From positions 1 to 64,000 of the forward strand of contig NZ_JBFAAI010000033.1 in the NCBI RefSeq assembly GCF_040639655.1: a DNA stretch of 64,000 nt. The letters are read 5' to 3'. Source of the DNA: Actinoplanes sp040639655 (lineage in GTDB: Bacteria; Actinomycetota; Actinomycetes; Mycobacteriales; Micromonosporaceae). The position numbers and the translations under genes were made by a program. The notes under the pieces are model-generated. The model searched no databases. It worked only from the letters and a program-made list of their open reading frames with translations, and was not told where the DNA came from. Of this stretch, positions 1 to 8,270 are shown piece by piece. Position 1 is the stretch's first letter, and each line of letters starts with the position of its first letter.

Positions 1-1
1 C

Positions 2-26
2 CGCGCCCTCGTGCGGGGGGGGCGCG
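2..26 (-). terminator. Possible terminator hairpin of the LVIVD protein gene
   Basis: CGCGCCC at 2-8 pairs with GGGCGCG at 20-26 across an 11-base loop, 20 bases beyond the stop of the minus-strand gene that ends at 46. There is no T-run, as is usual in high-GC actinobacteria. The stem has only 7 bp and lies at the window edge, so the call is tentative. Confidence 0.35.
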
Positions 27-45
27 TGGCCGGTCGGTGGGGTGC

Positions 46-1353
46 TCAGCTGACTGCCGCCGCGCCGGTGGGCCGCACCAGGAACAGCCCGACACCGATG
101 CTCTGGACGGCGACGACGCCGTCCTTCAGGTACGGCAGTGCCATCCAGCTGCCGCTGTAGCCGCTGGCGTTGGAGGCCGGGTCGACATCGAAGTAGCCGA
201 CCTCGGGCAGTTTGGCCGTGGCCACGCTGGTGGTGTCGAGGATGCGCAGGCCACCACGGTAGGAGGCCTGGAAGTGCCGGTTGCCGACGGTGTAGCCGTT
301 GTGGTTGACGAAGGTGCCGCGCGTGGCGACGTCCTTGCCCACGTACCGTGCGGCGTCGAGCCTCTCGATGTTGTAGACGAAGTCGGGGCTGCCGCCGGCG
401 GTGCTGATCGTCTCGTCGTTGACGATCATGTGCTTGTAGTCGCTGGTGGCGAAGCCCTGGTGGATGAAGCTCGCGCCGGGGTGCGTGACGCTCGACAGCA
501 CCCTGATGTTCGCTTTGTCGGTGACGTCGAGGATCTGGAACCGCTTGCCCTGACCGGTGTAGTTGAACGCGATCTCCCGGCCGGTGAACCGGGTGTCCGG
601 GCCGGCGTAGTTCACCACGACCGACTCGTGCGAGTAGACCTCACGGCTGTAGCAGGCCGCCAGTTTCAGGCTCAGCGGCGTCTTGATGTCGTAGATGGTC
701 AAGCCCCTGCTGCACGTGTTCGCGCCGGACACGTACAGGAATCCGGTGGTCTGGTTGATCCACAGGGTGTGGCTGTTGGTCAGCCCGGTGAAGCGGGCGT
801 CCGCGGTGAACGTCTGGGTGCTGGTCACGCCGCGCAATTTGTTGAGGTCGAACACCTGAATGCCGTGCGAGACCGAATCCTTGCCGATGTACGCGTAATT
901 GCGGTACGTGCGGACGTCGCACCAGGACGAGCTGACACCGTTGGAGGACGGCAGGTTACCGAGGTATCTCGGGTTGCCCGGGTCGGTGACGTTGATGAAC
1001 GAGACACCGTTCGAGCGGCAGTACAGGATGTACTGGTTGCTGTCGCGGGTGTCGGTCCAGTACCACATGCTCGACGACCCGCCGCCACCGAGCGCCGACT
1101 GCGGCAGGAAGCTGAGCAGTTCGACGTTCTTGCACGGGTACTTGTCGGCCTTGCCGTTGATGCAGGCGATCGGTGCGGCCGCGGCTATCTTCTCCCCGCT
1201 CTTCCAGGTGGGCTGGTAGATGCGCAGCAGTTCGGCCTGCTCGGCCTTGCCCTCCGGAGTGTCCGGGTCGTGCGCCGTGGCCGGTGGTCCCGCGAGTGCC
1301 AGTAGTAGGAGAGCGGTGGCGGCCAGCATCGTGCGACGTACTCCTCGGAGCAT
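46..1353 (-). CDS. Secreted choice-of-anchor B / LVIVD-repeat protein
   Basis: A 435-residue exported protein of unknown biochemical role. The chosen ATG at 1353 is followed at once by a signal peptide (MLRGVRRTML, then a Leu/Ala-rich core ending PATAH near residue 28) and is preceded by AAAGGG about 8 bases upstream. A longer reading back to 1521 adds only Arg/Pro-rich non-coding-like residues. The mature part carries repeated beta-propeller-like units of the LVIVD / choice-of-anchor B kind: GVSFINVTDPGNPRYLG, GIQVFDLNKL, LTIYDIKTPL, RFQILDVTDKANIRVL and GLRILDTTSV. Such proteins are usually surface or secreted and are suspected of binding or adhesion. No catalytic motif is evident. It ends close to a weak hairpin and faces no close partner. 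Confidence 0.85.
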   Translation of the reverse strand: MLRGVRRTMLAATALLLLALAGPPATAHDPDTPEGKAEQAELLRIYQPTWKSGEKIAAAAPIACINGKADKYPCKNVELLSFLPQSALGGGGSSSMWYWTDTRDSNQYILYCRSNGVSFINVTDPGNPRYLGNLPSSNGVSSSWCDVRTYRNYAYIGKDSVSHGIQVFDLNKLRGVTSTQTFTADARFTGLTNSHTLWINQTTGFLYVSGANTCSRGLTIYDIKTPLSLKLAACYSREVYSHESVVVNYAGPDTRFTGREIAFNYTGQGKRFQILDVTDKANIRVLSSVTHPGASFIHQGFATSDYKHMIVNDETISTAGGSPDFVYNIERLDAARYVGKDVATRGTFVNHNGYTVGNRHFQASYRGGLRILDTTSVATAKLPEVGYFDVDPASNASGYSGSWMALPYLKDGVVAVQSIGVGLFLVRPTGAAAVS

Positions 1354-1646
1354 GGTCAACGCCCTTTCACACGGAGGAGCCGGCGCGTGCAGGGGTGGGG
1401 CGCGCGCCGGCGTGCGTGCCTGAACGCTAAACATCAGTTCGATTCGCGTCAATACAATGCGGTCGGCTGCGCGCCATCCGCGACGATATTCGTGCGCCAA
1501 TCCCATTCCCATATCGCACAACAGATATGAGTGGCGTTATACAGAGCCGATTTCGGGGCGGCCGGTCAGCGCGGGGGCATTCTGCCGGACGGGATCGCCC
1601 GCCGGCCGGATCGCCCGGAGCCCGGTGGGCCGATCGCCGCCGGATC
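1354..1646. other. Intergenic stretch without a supported gene
   Basis: These 293 bases separate the secreted LVIVD protein from the kinase remnant. Open frames here have Arg/Pro-rich composition and no recognisable motif. A locally AT-richer patch around 1430-1530 probably holds the promoter of the minus-strand secreted protein. Nothing else is supported. Confidence 0.4.
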
Positions 1647-1919
1647 TCACCCGCGTTCGCTCCGGGCGCCCGGCGGGCATGCCCGCTGCCCGACGTCATG
1701 GACGGCCACGATGTTCGGGTGGGACAGACCCGCGACGGTATGGGCCTCACGCTCGAACCGGGCCGCCAGCGACGCGTCGGCGCGCAGGTCCTCGTGCAGG
1801 AGCTTGACCGCCACGGTCCGTCCGAGCCACCTGTCGAGACCGAGCCACACCTCGGCCGTGCCCCCACGACCCAGCAGCGAGCGCAGTTCGTATCGATCGT
1901 TCAGGACCCGTTGGCTCAC
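1647..1919 (-). pseudogene. Truncated Ser/Thr protein kinase, N-lobe remnant
   Basis: This 90-residue frame starts with GTG and reads as the first five subdomains of a bacterial Hanks-type kinase: RYELRSLLGRGGTAEVWLG is the glycine loop, followed by VAVKLLHEDL with the ATP-anchoring lysine, FEREAHTVAGLSHPNIVAVHDVG, and then a stop 12 residues later. The catalytic HRD and DFG motifs are absent, and no continuation is visible in the other minus-strand frames, so the C-lobe is deleted rather than frame-shifted. It lies 71 bases downstream of the KaiC-like gene on the same strand and could once have been the third gene of that signalling operon. It cannot phosphorylate anything as it stands. Confidence 0.7.
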
Positions 1920-1990
1920 CGGGCAACCGTGACACAGGCCGGCGGCACTCCACCCGGTCAGTCACCCGTACGCGTGCCGCCTGGCGGCGG

Positions 1991-3451
1991 TCAGCCGTCC
2001 TGATCCGGCAGCGGCGGGCAGTCCCGTAGCACACTCCAGCCCAGCATGCCGGTGACCCGCTGGAAACGGTCGCCGACGGTCAGGCCGCCGGTGTCGTCGA
2101 TGTGGCAGGCGTACATGCCGTGGTCGTGGCTGCTGTTGCGCATCTTCGTCACGCTCACGATCCGGCCGATCTCGGCGCAGTGCTCGATGAAGCGCAGCTG
2201 GATGATGTTGTGGAACAGGTACATCAGGCCGGTGAGCGGCTCCTCGACCGGGCCGGCCATCCGGGTCTCGCTGGTGACCCAGAGCGACGCACCGGCGGCG
2301 CGGACCACACCGAGCATGCTGCGCAGGTACGCCGGGAAGCGTTCCGCCTCGCGGGCGGCCATGGCCATCTCCGCCAGGCTGTCGATGGTGACCCGCCGGA
2401 TCGACCCGTCGGCGAGATTGTGCCGGATCATCGAGGCGAGGACGTCGAGATCCAGGTCGAGAGCGCCGACCGGGACATGGGCGATGACCAGCTGGCCGCT
2501 TTCCCGGGCGGCCCGGAAGTCCCATCCGAACCGGGCGGCCATCTCCTGGAGTTCCTCGGCGGTGTCCTGGAAGGTGACGTAGAGACACCGATGCCCCCGG
2601 GCGAGCCCTTCGGCAAGGAAGCCCAGGCAACCGATGGTCTTGCCGACGCCGGTGGGGCCGAGCACGACGGTGGCGTCGGCGTCGGGGATCCCGCCGCCCA
2701 TCAGCGGATCGAGACCCGGGATGCCGGAGCGGATCCGTTTGCCCCGGCCCGGCATATCGGTCGGCAGGAACGATTCGATCCGCGGGTAGACCTGGATGCC
2801 GTCGTCGGTGATGTGCAGGGTGTGGGTGCCGCCCAGTGGCGCGCTGCCACGCATCTTGAGCACCCGCAGCCCGCGCCGGTCGACCGGTTCGCGGATCTGG
2901 TGCGACAGCAGCAGGATACCGTCGGCCAGCGAGGACTCGACGCCGGTCAGCAGATCGTCGTCGGTGTACTCGCCCAGGAGCAGCAGGACGGCGCCGCTGT
3001 GCGCGACCTTGCTGCTCAGGTCGTACAGCGCGGCGCGCAGGGTCCGGTCGCTGACGAAGTCACGCAGCATCAGGGTGCTGTCGATGACCACGATCGCCGG
3101 CTCGTCGTCGAGGGACTTGCGTACCACCTCGTTGATAAGCGGCTCGAGGTCGGTGACGTTCTTGCCGCGCAGCATGTCGCCCAGATGCACGTATTCGACG
3201 CGGGAGCCCAGCGCCGCGGGGTCGAAGAAGGTGAAGCCGCTCAGGTGGTCCACCAGCTTGGCGTGCGGCTCGGACAGGGTGGTGTAGTAGGTCGCCTTGT
3301 GCTCGGGGGTGGCGACGGTGAAGCAGATCTGCTGGGCCAGGATCGTCTTGCCGGTGCCGGGCGGCCCGGACACGACCACCACCGACCCCTGCTGCAGGCC
3401 GCCGCCGAGGATGAGGTCGAGATCCGCCAGGCCGGTCGCCACATTTCTCAC
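1991..3451 (-). CDS. KaiC-like two-domain RecA ATPase
   Basis: A 486-residue protein made of two tandem KaiC/RadA-type ATPase domains. Domain 1 has Walker A GPPGTGKT at residues 29-36 and a Walker B-like VVIDS near 121-125. Domain 2 begins after about residue 235 with Walker A GPTGVGKT at 265-272 and VTIDSLAEM as its Walker B region. In cyanobacteria KaiC is the circadian oscillator. In other bacteria two-domain KaiC homologues act in light, stress or phosphorelay signalling, often with histidine kinases or receivers. No kaiA or kaiB is present here. The GTG start overlaps the TGA of the upstream response regulator by four bases (GTGA), so the two are translationally coupled and probably partners. 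The start immediately precedes the conserved N-terminal TGLADLDLILGGG. Confidence 0.88.
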   Translation of the reverse strand: MRNVATGLADLDLILGGGLQQGSVVVVSGPPGTGKTILAQQICFTVATPEHKATYYTTLSEPHAKLVDHLSGFTFFDPAALGSRVEYVHLGDMLRGKNVTDLEPLINEVVRKSLDDEPAIVVIDSTLMLRDFVSDRTLRAALYDLSSKVAHSGAVLLLLGEYTDDDLLTGVESSLADGILLLSHQIREPVDRRGLRVLKMRGSAPLGGTHTLHITDDGIQVYPRIESFLPTDMPGRGKRIRSGIPGLDPLMGGGIPDADATVVLGPTGVGKTIGCLGFLAEGLARGHRCLYVTFQDTAEELQEMAARFGWDFRAARESGQLVIAHVPVGALDLDLDVLASMIRHNLADGSIRRVTIDSLAEMAMAAREAERFPAYLRSMLGVVRAAGASLWVTSETRMAGPVEEPLTGLMYLFHNIIQLRFIEHCAEIGRIVSVTKMRNSSHDHGMYACHIDDTGGLTVGDRFQRVTGMLGWSVLRDCPPLPDQDG

Positions 3452-3807
3452 TGGCCGTCACGTCCTTCTTTGAGCAGCCGTTCGGCGATCTCGAGCAGTT
3501 CGGCACGCTCGTACGGTTTGCCGAGGGCGGCGTCGGCATCGACCGCGAGCTGCCAGTCGGAGCTGACCGAGAGGATCGGGATGGAGGCGGTGCAGGGATC
3601 CGCCCGCAGCCGCTGGATGAGCTCCGGGCCGGCCATCACCGGCATCATCATGTCGGTCACCACGAGGTCGGGCCGGACTCTGCGGACCTCCTCGAGCGCG
3701 ACGGCACCGTTGCCGGCCTCGGCCACCTGATATCCGGCCCGGGTGAGGATCCGGCGGAGCAGGAAGCGCAGGTCCGGCTCGTCGTCGACCACCAGAATCG
3801 TGCTCAA
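3448..3807 (-). CDS. Single-domain response regulator (CheY-like receiver)
   Basis: A 119-residue stand-alone receiver domain: VVDDEPD supplies the acidic pocket (D8, D9), D52 in VVTDMMMP is the predicted phospho-acceptor, and K97-P98 in LGKPYE is the conserved lysine loop. There is no output domain, so it should act through a protein partner. The four-base overlap with the KaiC-like ATPase makes that protein the obvious candidate. No histidine kinase lies in the window, and the nearest kinase-like sequence is the broken Ser/Thr kinase two genes downstream. The identity is certain; the partner is inferred from operon structure. Confidence 0.9.
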   Translation of the reverse strand: MSTILVVDDEPDLRFLLRRILTRAGYQVAEAGNGAVALEEVRRVRPDLVVTDMMMPVMAGPELIQRLRADPCTASIPILSVSSDWQLAVDADAALGKPYERAELLEIAERLLKEGRDGQ

Positions 3808-3919
3808 CGGCCCCCCGCCCCGCTGGTCCGGTCCGATGCGGTCACCGACCGCACCATTGCCGGGGAACCATTACCCGTTCAGTCAGGGGATATTCTTCGT
3901 AAAAGCCGCGAATCGGCGA

Positions 3920-3944
3920 GCGGGCCGGAGCGCGTCCGGCCCGC
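3920..3944 (-). terminator. Terminator hairpin of the pectate lyase gene
   Basis: A perfect 10-bp GC stem (GCGGGCCGGA / TCCGGCCCGC) with a 5-base loop lies 11 bases past the stop of the minus-strand pectate lyase. No T-run follows, as is common for actinobacterial terminators. Confidence 0.65.
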
Positions 3945-3954
3945 CCTGCCGGAA

Positions 3955-5541
3955 TCAGGAGGCGTAGGTCTCGAACTCGGCGACCTTGGGCGTACCCGAA
4001 GAGCTTGTGATCCTGAGGGTGAGCTTGGTCAGCGAGGTCGCCGGGATGCTGATCGCACCCGCCCCGGTGCCCGACTTGAGCACCGCCCCGGTCGTGCCGT
4101 TGACGAGCTGGTACGCGCCGATCGACGAACCGGCCGCCGGGACGATGACGACCCTGGAGACCTTGACGGCGGTACCCCACTTGATCGAGATGTCGCCGGT
4201 CGCGCCGCTGGGCGACCAGAAGGTGCCCGTCCTGCCGTCACGGACGTTGCCGTAGCTGGTGCCGCTCGCCTTGCTGGAACCGTCGGTGCCCGCACCGAGG
4301 CTGAGGTTCGTGCCGGCGGGCGCGGCGGGCGCAGCGGTCGCCGAGGCCGTCGGTGCGGCGGTCGGCGACGTGGTGGGCGCGGCGGTCGGGGTCTTGGTGG
4401 CGCTGGTGGTGGGGTTGGCCGTCGGCGTGGACGTCACCGCGCACTTGCCGTCGGACACCTTCAGGCCGGTGCCGGCACCCGCCGTCCGGGCCACGACGGT
4501 CGGTACGCAGGCCGCGGTGTCGACGGTGAACGCGTACGGAACGGTGACGCTGGTGGTGGACGTCATGCTCGGTCCGGCCGGTTTGTACTCGCTGCCCGCC
4601 GCCGACCAGGTCACGTTGTCGAGCACGTTGCCGGAGGTGTGCCAGGTGCCGGCCGCGCTGGTGTAGAAGGTGCCGAGGACGTCTTTGGAGTCCTGGAAGT
4701 AGTTGTTGTCCACCTTCGCCTTCGCCCCGGCGCGGGAGTTGATGCCCGACTCGTTCAGCTTGACGTAGTGGTTGTTGAACATGTGCGCCACCCCGCCGCG
4801 CAGCAACGGCGTACGGGAATCGAGGTTCTCGTACTTGTTGTGGTGGAACGTGATGAAGCTGTTGCCGGTGTCGGTCTCGCTGGAGCCGATCAGGCCGCCA
4901 CGGCCCGAGTTGCGCAGGATGCTGTACGACAGCGTGACGAATTGGGTGTCGTCCTTCATGTCGAACAAGCCGTCGAAGCCCTCGGACTCGCCGCCGGACG
5001 CCTCGAGCGTGGTGTGGTCCACCCAGACATTGCGGACCGTGCTCTCCATGCTGATCGCGTCGCCGCCGTTGGACAGCGGCGAACCCGACTTCTTGACGTT
5101 CTTCACCGTCACGTTGCGGACCACGATGTTGCTCGAGTCGCGGATGTGGATGCCCAGCTGGTCGAACGTGGCGCCGCTGCCGGCACCGACGATCGTGACG
5201 TTCTTGATCTCCTTGAGCTCGATCCGGTCCGCGGCGGTGTTGCAGCTCGCGCCCGACACCTTGGTCGTGTTGCCGTGGTTGATCGTGCCCTCGACCTCGA
5301 TGGTGATCGGGGTGTCGGCCGCCGCCCGCTTGCACAGCGCCTCATGGATCTGGGTGCCGGTGGTCGCCCGGACCGTGGCGCCGCCCGCGCCGCCGCTGGT
5401 GCCGCCGTTCTCGCTCGCGTAGCCGGTGGCGACGTTGGTCGCGGCCGACGCGTTCTCCTGCGGCAGGCCCAGGGCGACCGCGGCGCCCACCGCCGCCACA
5501 CCGGCGACGGCGGAGAGCTGCAGTGCGGTAGATCGTTTCAT
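3955..5541 (-). CDS. Secreted pectate lyase (PL1) with C-terminal discoidin-like module
   Basis: A 528-residue secreted enzyme expected to cleave polygalacturonate by beta-elimination. The ATG at 5541 has AGGTGA five bases upstream and begins a signal peptide MKRSTALQLSAVAGVAAVG ending near ENASAAT. The parallel beta-helix domain (about residues 35-330) shows the PL1 signatures NVWVDHTTL and SRTPLLRGG (RxPxxR with the catalytic arginine), as well as DAISMES and GFDGLFDMKDD, which contain the calcium-site aspartates. A Thr/Pro/Ala-rich linker (about 375-415) leads to a C-terminal beta-sandwich of about 110 residues resembling F5/8-type C carbohydrate-binding modules. A Crp-like palindrome lies about 100 bases upstream. 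It is probably used outside the cell to attack plant cell walls. Confidence 0.9.
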   Translation of the reverse strand: MKRSTALQLSAVAGVAAVGAAVALGLPQENASAATNVATGYASENGGTSGGAGGATVRATTGTQIHEALCKRAAADTPITIEVEGTINHGNTTKVSGASCNTAADRIELKEIKNVTIVGAGSGATFDQLGIHIRDSSNIVVRNVTVKNVKKSGSPLSNGGDAISMESTVRNVWVDHTTLEASGGESEGFDGLFDMKDDTQFVTLSYSILRNSGRGGLIGSSETDTGNSFITFHHNKYENLDSRTPLLRGGVAHMFNNHYVKLNESGINSRAGAKAKVDNNYFQDSKDVLGTFYTSAAGTWHTSGNVLDNVTWSAAGSEYKPAGPSMTSTTSVTVPYAFTVDTAACVPTVVARTAGAGTGLKVSDGKCAVTSTPTANPTTSATKTPTAAPTTSPTAAPTASATAAPAAPAGTNLSLGAGTDGSSKASGTSYGNVRDGRTGTFWSPSGATGDISIKWGTAVKVSRVVIVPAAGSSIGAYQLVNGTTGAVLKSGTGAGAISIPATSLTKLTLRITSSSGTPKVAEFETYAS

Positions 5542-5642
5542 CTCGGTCACCTGAATTCGTCGCGCGCCCGGGGGGTGGTCGCGCTTGGGGATTGACGAAC
5601 AGATGTGGTCCGGGATGCCCGATCGGTTGCTCAAGATCCAGT

Positions 5643-5656
5643 GTGACGGCCGTCAC
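5643..5656. promoter_or_regulatory. Crp-like palindrome upstream of the pectate lyase
   Basis: GTGACGGCCGTCAC is a perfect 14-bp palindrome and fits the Streptomyces Crp consensus GTG-N6-GNCAC. It lies about 100 bases upstream of the pectate lyase start and overlaps the stop of the small membrane protein gene, so a role in ending that transcript is an alternative. Confidence 0.4.
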
Positions 5657-5856
5657 GTTCGGCGCTTGGCGAGGTACGGCAGCGCGAACAGGTACAGCCC
5701 GGTGAAGAAGAGCAGGGCAAGCGGGAACAGCGGCAGGTAGGACACCCAGAGGATCGGGTCCCGCTGTGCCAGGGCCACCGTGGTGGCCACGACCGTGATC
5801 GTGAAGACGACGGCCAGCCAGCGGTGAAGCTGCCGTACCCACCTGTTCCCGTTCAT
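5653..5856 (-). CDS. Small two-helix membrane protein
   Basis: A 67-residue protein with a basic N-terminus (NGNRWVRQLHRW) and two predicted transmembrane helices, LAVVFTITVVATTVALA and SYLPLFPLALLFFTGLYLFAL, ending in a basic AKRRT tail. It begins 40 bases after the flavin monooxygenase stop on the same strand and is probably co-transcribed with it. I do not recognise a function. The length and helix arrangement recall small membrane proteins found beside actinobacterial oxidoreductases, but that is only an impression. Confidence 0.7.
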   Translation of the reverse strand: MNGNRWVRQLHRWLAVVFTITVVATTVALAQRDPILWVSYLPLFPLALLFFTGLYLFALPYLAKRRT

Positions 5857-5896
5857 CGTTGCTCTCCCTCACGAGGCGCTGTTGTCGCTGGTCAGG

Positions 5897-7438
5897 CTAG
5901 TTTCGGGCGGCCGGGGAGGGCTTCTCGATTCCTGACCGATCGGGCGTGCCCGCCGCCGCGGTGCGCTGCAGCATCCGTGGCGTCACCGTCCGGTACGAAC
6001 CCGGGTCGACCGGCAGCAGCCACTGCAGGGCGCGGGTCGGACCGCCGACGTTGAGACCGAGCTCGTCGAGGACCTCGTCGACGTTGTGCATCGAGAACGG
6101 GATGATGTTGGTGCCGCGGGCGTGCCGGCCGTCGGTGCGCCGCGTCATCCACGCCAGGCGTGCCCGTACGTCCTCGCGCATCTTCTCCTCCGGCGGCAGG
6201 GTGAGGCCACCGCGCAGGTGGGCGGCCGTCCAGACCGCGGCCATCTCCGCGCTGAGCGGGCTGAAGAACGACGAGTTGTACCCGGCGAAGGTGAGGTGCG
6301 GTACGTCGAGGGGGAGGATGTGCCGGTACAGCTGGAAGTTGCCCGCCCCGTCCTCGAGCCGCGCGTGCACGGCCGGGTCGAGGAACGGCACGTGCTGCCG
6401 GAACCCGGTGCCGCAGATGATCAGGTCGGCCGGCAGAACCGTCCCGTCCGCCAGCCGGGCGGCCGGCTGCCCGCCCTCGGTCACCAGTTCACTGATCACC
6501 TGGTCGCGGTGCACGGTGATCCGTCCGTCGGCGACCCGCTCGAAGAAGCCCTCGGTCGCCAGGCCCACGGTGCTGCGGGCGATGTCCTCGAAGCTGCCGT
6601 CCGGCACCAGGCCGAGCTCGGCGAGTTTGAACTGCCTGGTCGCGACCGAGCCGACGCTCTGCACCATGGCGTCGCGGACACTACGGCCGGGACCGTGCAG
6701 GAACCGCTCGAAACCCTTCAGGCCGATGTACCGGAACAGTGCCTCGCCCATCCGGGTGAGCAGCAGGTACTTGTAGTTGAGCAGGCCACCGATCCTGCGG
6801 GGCATCTTCCACAGCAGCTGACGGGCCACGACAGCCGTCCGGGCGGCGATCTCGCTGACCGGCACGGCCACGTCGCAGGACGACTTGCCGTACCCGACGA
6901 TCAGCACGTTGCGGTCCCGGGCCGTCTCCACGTCGTGGAACCCGCTCGCCGGCAGGACCCGCCCACCGGCCGCGGTGAAATCGTCCAGACCGGCGAAGGA
7001 CGGCACGGCCGGGTCGCTGAAGATGCCGTTGGCCACGACCAGGTGGTCGAACCGCTCACGGGTCACCGGCTCCGGCCCGCCGGTGGGCCGGGACGCGATC
7101 AGCCACGCCGACTCGTCGTCGGCCAGTTCGGCCGAGACCACTTCGGTGGACAGGCGCAGGACGCTGCCGAGCGCGAACCTCTCCACGTACCGTTCGAGAT
7201 ACTGCTGGACCTGTTCGCCGGTCGGCCACTGCGGGAAGTGCGCGGGCATCGGCAGGTCGCTGAGACGGTAGGTGCCCTTGTCGTTCTGCGTACGCAGCCC
7301 GGGGTAACGGCGCGTGCGGCTCCACACCCCGCCCACGTCCGGCGCCTGTTCGAACACGGTCACGTCGAAGCCGCTCTGCCGCAGCACCTTGGCCGAGCTC
7401 AAACCGGCGAAACCGGCGCCGACAATGGCTATTTTCAT
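5897..7438 (-). CDS. Flavin-containing monooxygenase (FMO/BVMO-like)
   Basis: A 513-residue FAD- and NADPH-dependent oxygenase. The ATG at 7438 opens directly into the FAD-binding Rossmann motif KIAIVGAGFAGLSSAKVL, so the 24 residues that a longer reading would add are discarded. A second dinucleotide motif, VLIVGYGKSSCDVAV, near residue 180 is the NADPH site. ICGTGFRQHVPFLD near 360 is the ATG-type linker motif seen in FMOs. The substrate cannot be read from sequence; ketone, amine and sulfide oxidation are all possible. It is followed by the small two-helix membrane protein and faces a divergent alpha/beta hydrolase 70 bases away. A hydrolase next to a Baeyer-Villiger-type enzyme would suit ester cleavage of its product, which is an inference from context. 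Confidence 0.85.
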   Translation of the reverse strand: MKIAIVGAGFAGLSSAKVLRQSGFDVTVFEQAPDVGGVWSRTRRYPGLRTQNDKGTYRLSDLPMPAHFPQWPTGEQVQQYLERYVERFALGSVLRLSTEVVSAELADDESAWLIASRPTGGPEPVTRERFDHLVVANGIFSDPAVPSFAGLDDFTAAGGRVLPASGFHDVETARDRNVLIVGYGKSSCDVAVPVSEIAARTAVVARQLLWKMPRRIGGLLNYKYLLLTRMGEALFRYIGLKGFERFLHGPGRSVRDAMVQSVGSVATRQFKLAELGLVPDGSFEDIARSTVGLATEGFFERVADGRITVHRDQVISELVTEGGQPAARLADGTVLPADLIICGTGFRQHVPFLDPAVHARLEDGAGNFQLYRHILPLDVPHLTFAGYNSSFFSPLSAEMAAVWTAAHLRGGLTLPPEEKMREDVRARLAWMTRRTDGRHARGTNIIPFSMHNVDEVLDELGLNVGGPTRALQWLLPVDPGSYRTVTPRMLQRTAAAGTPDRSGIEKPSPAARN

Positions 7439-7508
7439 AGCGTTCCTTCCGTGGTGACCGATGGCCCTCTGGAACCTAACGACCACGCGCGAATGACAGA
7501 CTCCGGGC

Positions 7509-8270
7509 ATGAAAAACGGTCTTCGGGTACGTGAGGGCGGCGCGGACGGCCCGCTGCTTCTGCTGCTGCACGGCCTCGGCGCGACCGGCGCCGTGTGGTC
7601 CGGCTGGGAATCCGTCCTCGCGCGGCGGTGGCCCGGCCGCTGGGTGGCGCCGGACCTTCCGGGGCACGGCGGGTCGGCGGAACTGGCCGGCTACACGTTC
7701 CAGGCCCTGGCCGACGCGGTGCGCCCGCTGGTCGACCCGGACGGCCGGACCGTGGTGCTGGGCCACTCGCTCGGCGGCGTGCTGGCCTTGACCCTGGCCG
7801 GGCAGGTGCCGCTCGCCGGGGTGGTCGGGCTGGGCATCAAGGTCGCCTGGACCGGTGCGGAACTCGACCGGGCGGGGGCGCTGGCCCGGCGGCCGGTGAC
7901 CTGGTTCGACGCGGAGGCCGAGGCGATCACCCGGCACCTGCGGGTCTCCGGGCTGGCCGGTCTGGTCGCGCCGGAGGACGAGGCGGCGCGCGACGGCGTC
8001 CGCGAGGAGGGCGGCCGGTGGCGGCTCGCGCTCGATCCGCGCGCCTTCGGGGTGGGTGCCCCGGACATGGCCGGCCTGGTGGACCGCTCACTGTCACCGG
8101 TGGTGCTGGCACGCGGCGAGAACGACCCCATGAACACCGACGACCAGATCACATTCCCCGGCGTACGGGTGAGCACGCTGGCCGGGCTCGGCCACAACGC
8201 CCACGTCGAGGACCCGCAGCGGTGCATGGACCTTCTCGGTCAGCCGGAGTCCGGCCCGAGCCGGAGGTGA
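7509..8270 (+). CDS. Alpha/beta hydrolase
   Basis: A 253-residue alpha/beta-hydrolase-fold protein. LLLLHGLGATGAVW near residues 17-30 forms the oxyanion-hole region, the nucleophile elbow is GHSLGG near 83-88, and the late LGHNAHVEDPQ supplies the catalytic histidine. The usual acid is probably in REGENDPMN. The ATG has no Shine-Dalgarno; a CAGACT hexamer six bases upstream suggests a leaderless start. It is divergent from the flavin monooxygenase and could hydrolyse esters or lactones made by it. Its last 31 bases overlap the tail of the convergent GntR gene. Confidence 0.85.
   Translation: MKNGLRVREGGADGPLLLLLHGLGATGAVWSGWESVLARRWPGRWVAPDLPGHGGSAELAGYTFQALADAVRPLVDPDGRTVVLGHSLGGVLALTLAGQVPLAGVVGLGIKVAWTGAELDRAGALARRPVTWFDAEAEAITRHLRVSGLAGLVAPEDEAARDGVREEGGRWRLALDPRAFGVGAPDMAGLVDRSLSPVVLARGENDPMNTDDQITFPGVRVSTLAGLGHNAHVEDPQRCMDLLGQPESGPSRR

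Noticed and set aside
2102..3730. A 542-residue open frame on the plus strand opposite the KaiC-like and receiver genes
   Set aside because: It is the antisense shadow of two well-supported genes, with a Gly/Ala/Val/Asp/Arg-rich composition and no motif. Long antisense frames are expected at this GC content.
1991..3807. A circadian clock locus
   Set aside because: Only a KaiC-like ATPase and a receiver are present. There is no kaiA, kaiB, SasA or RpaA type gene, so a clock cannot be claimed.
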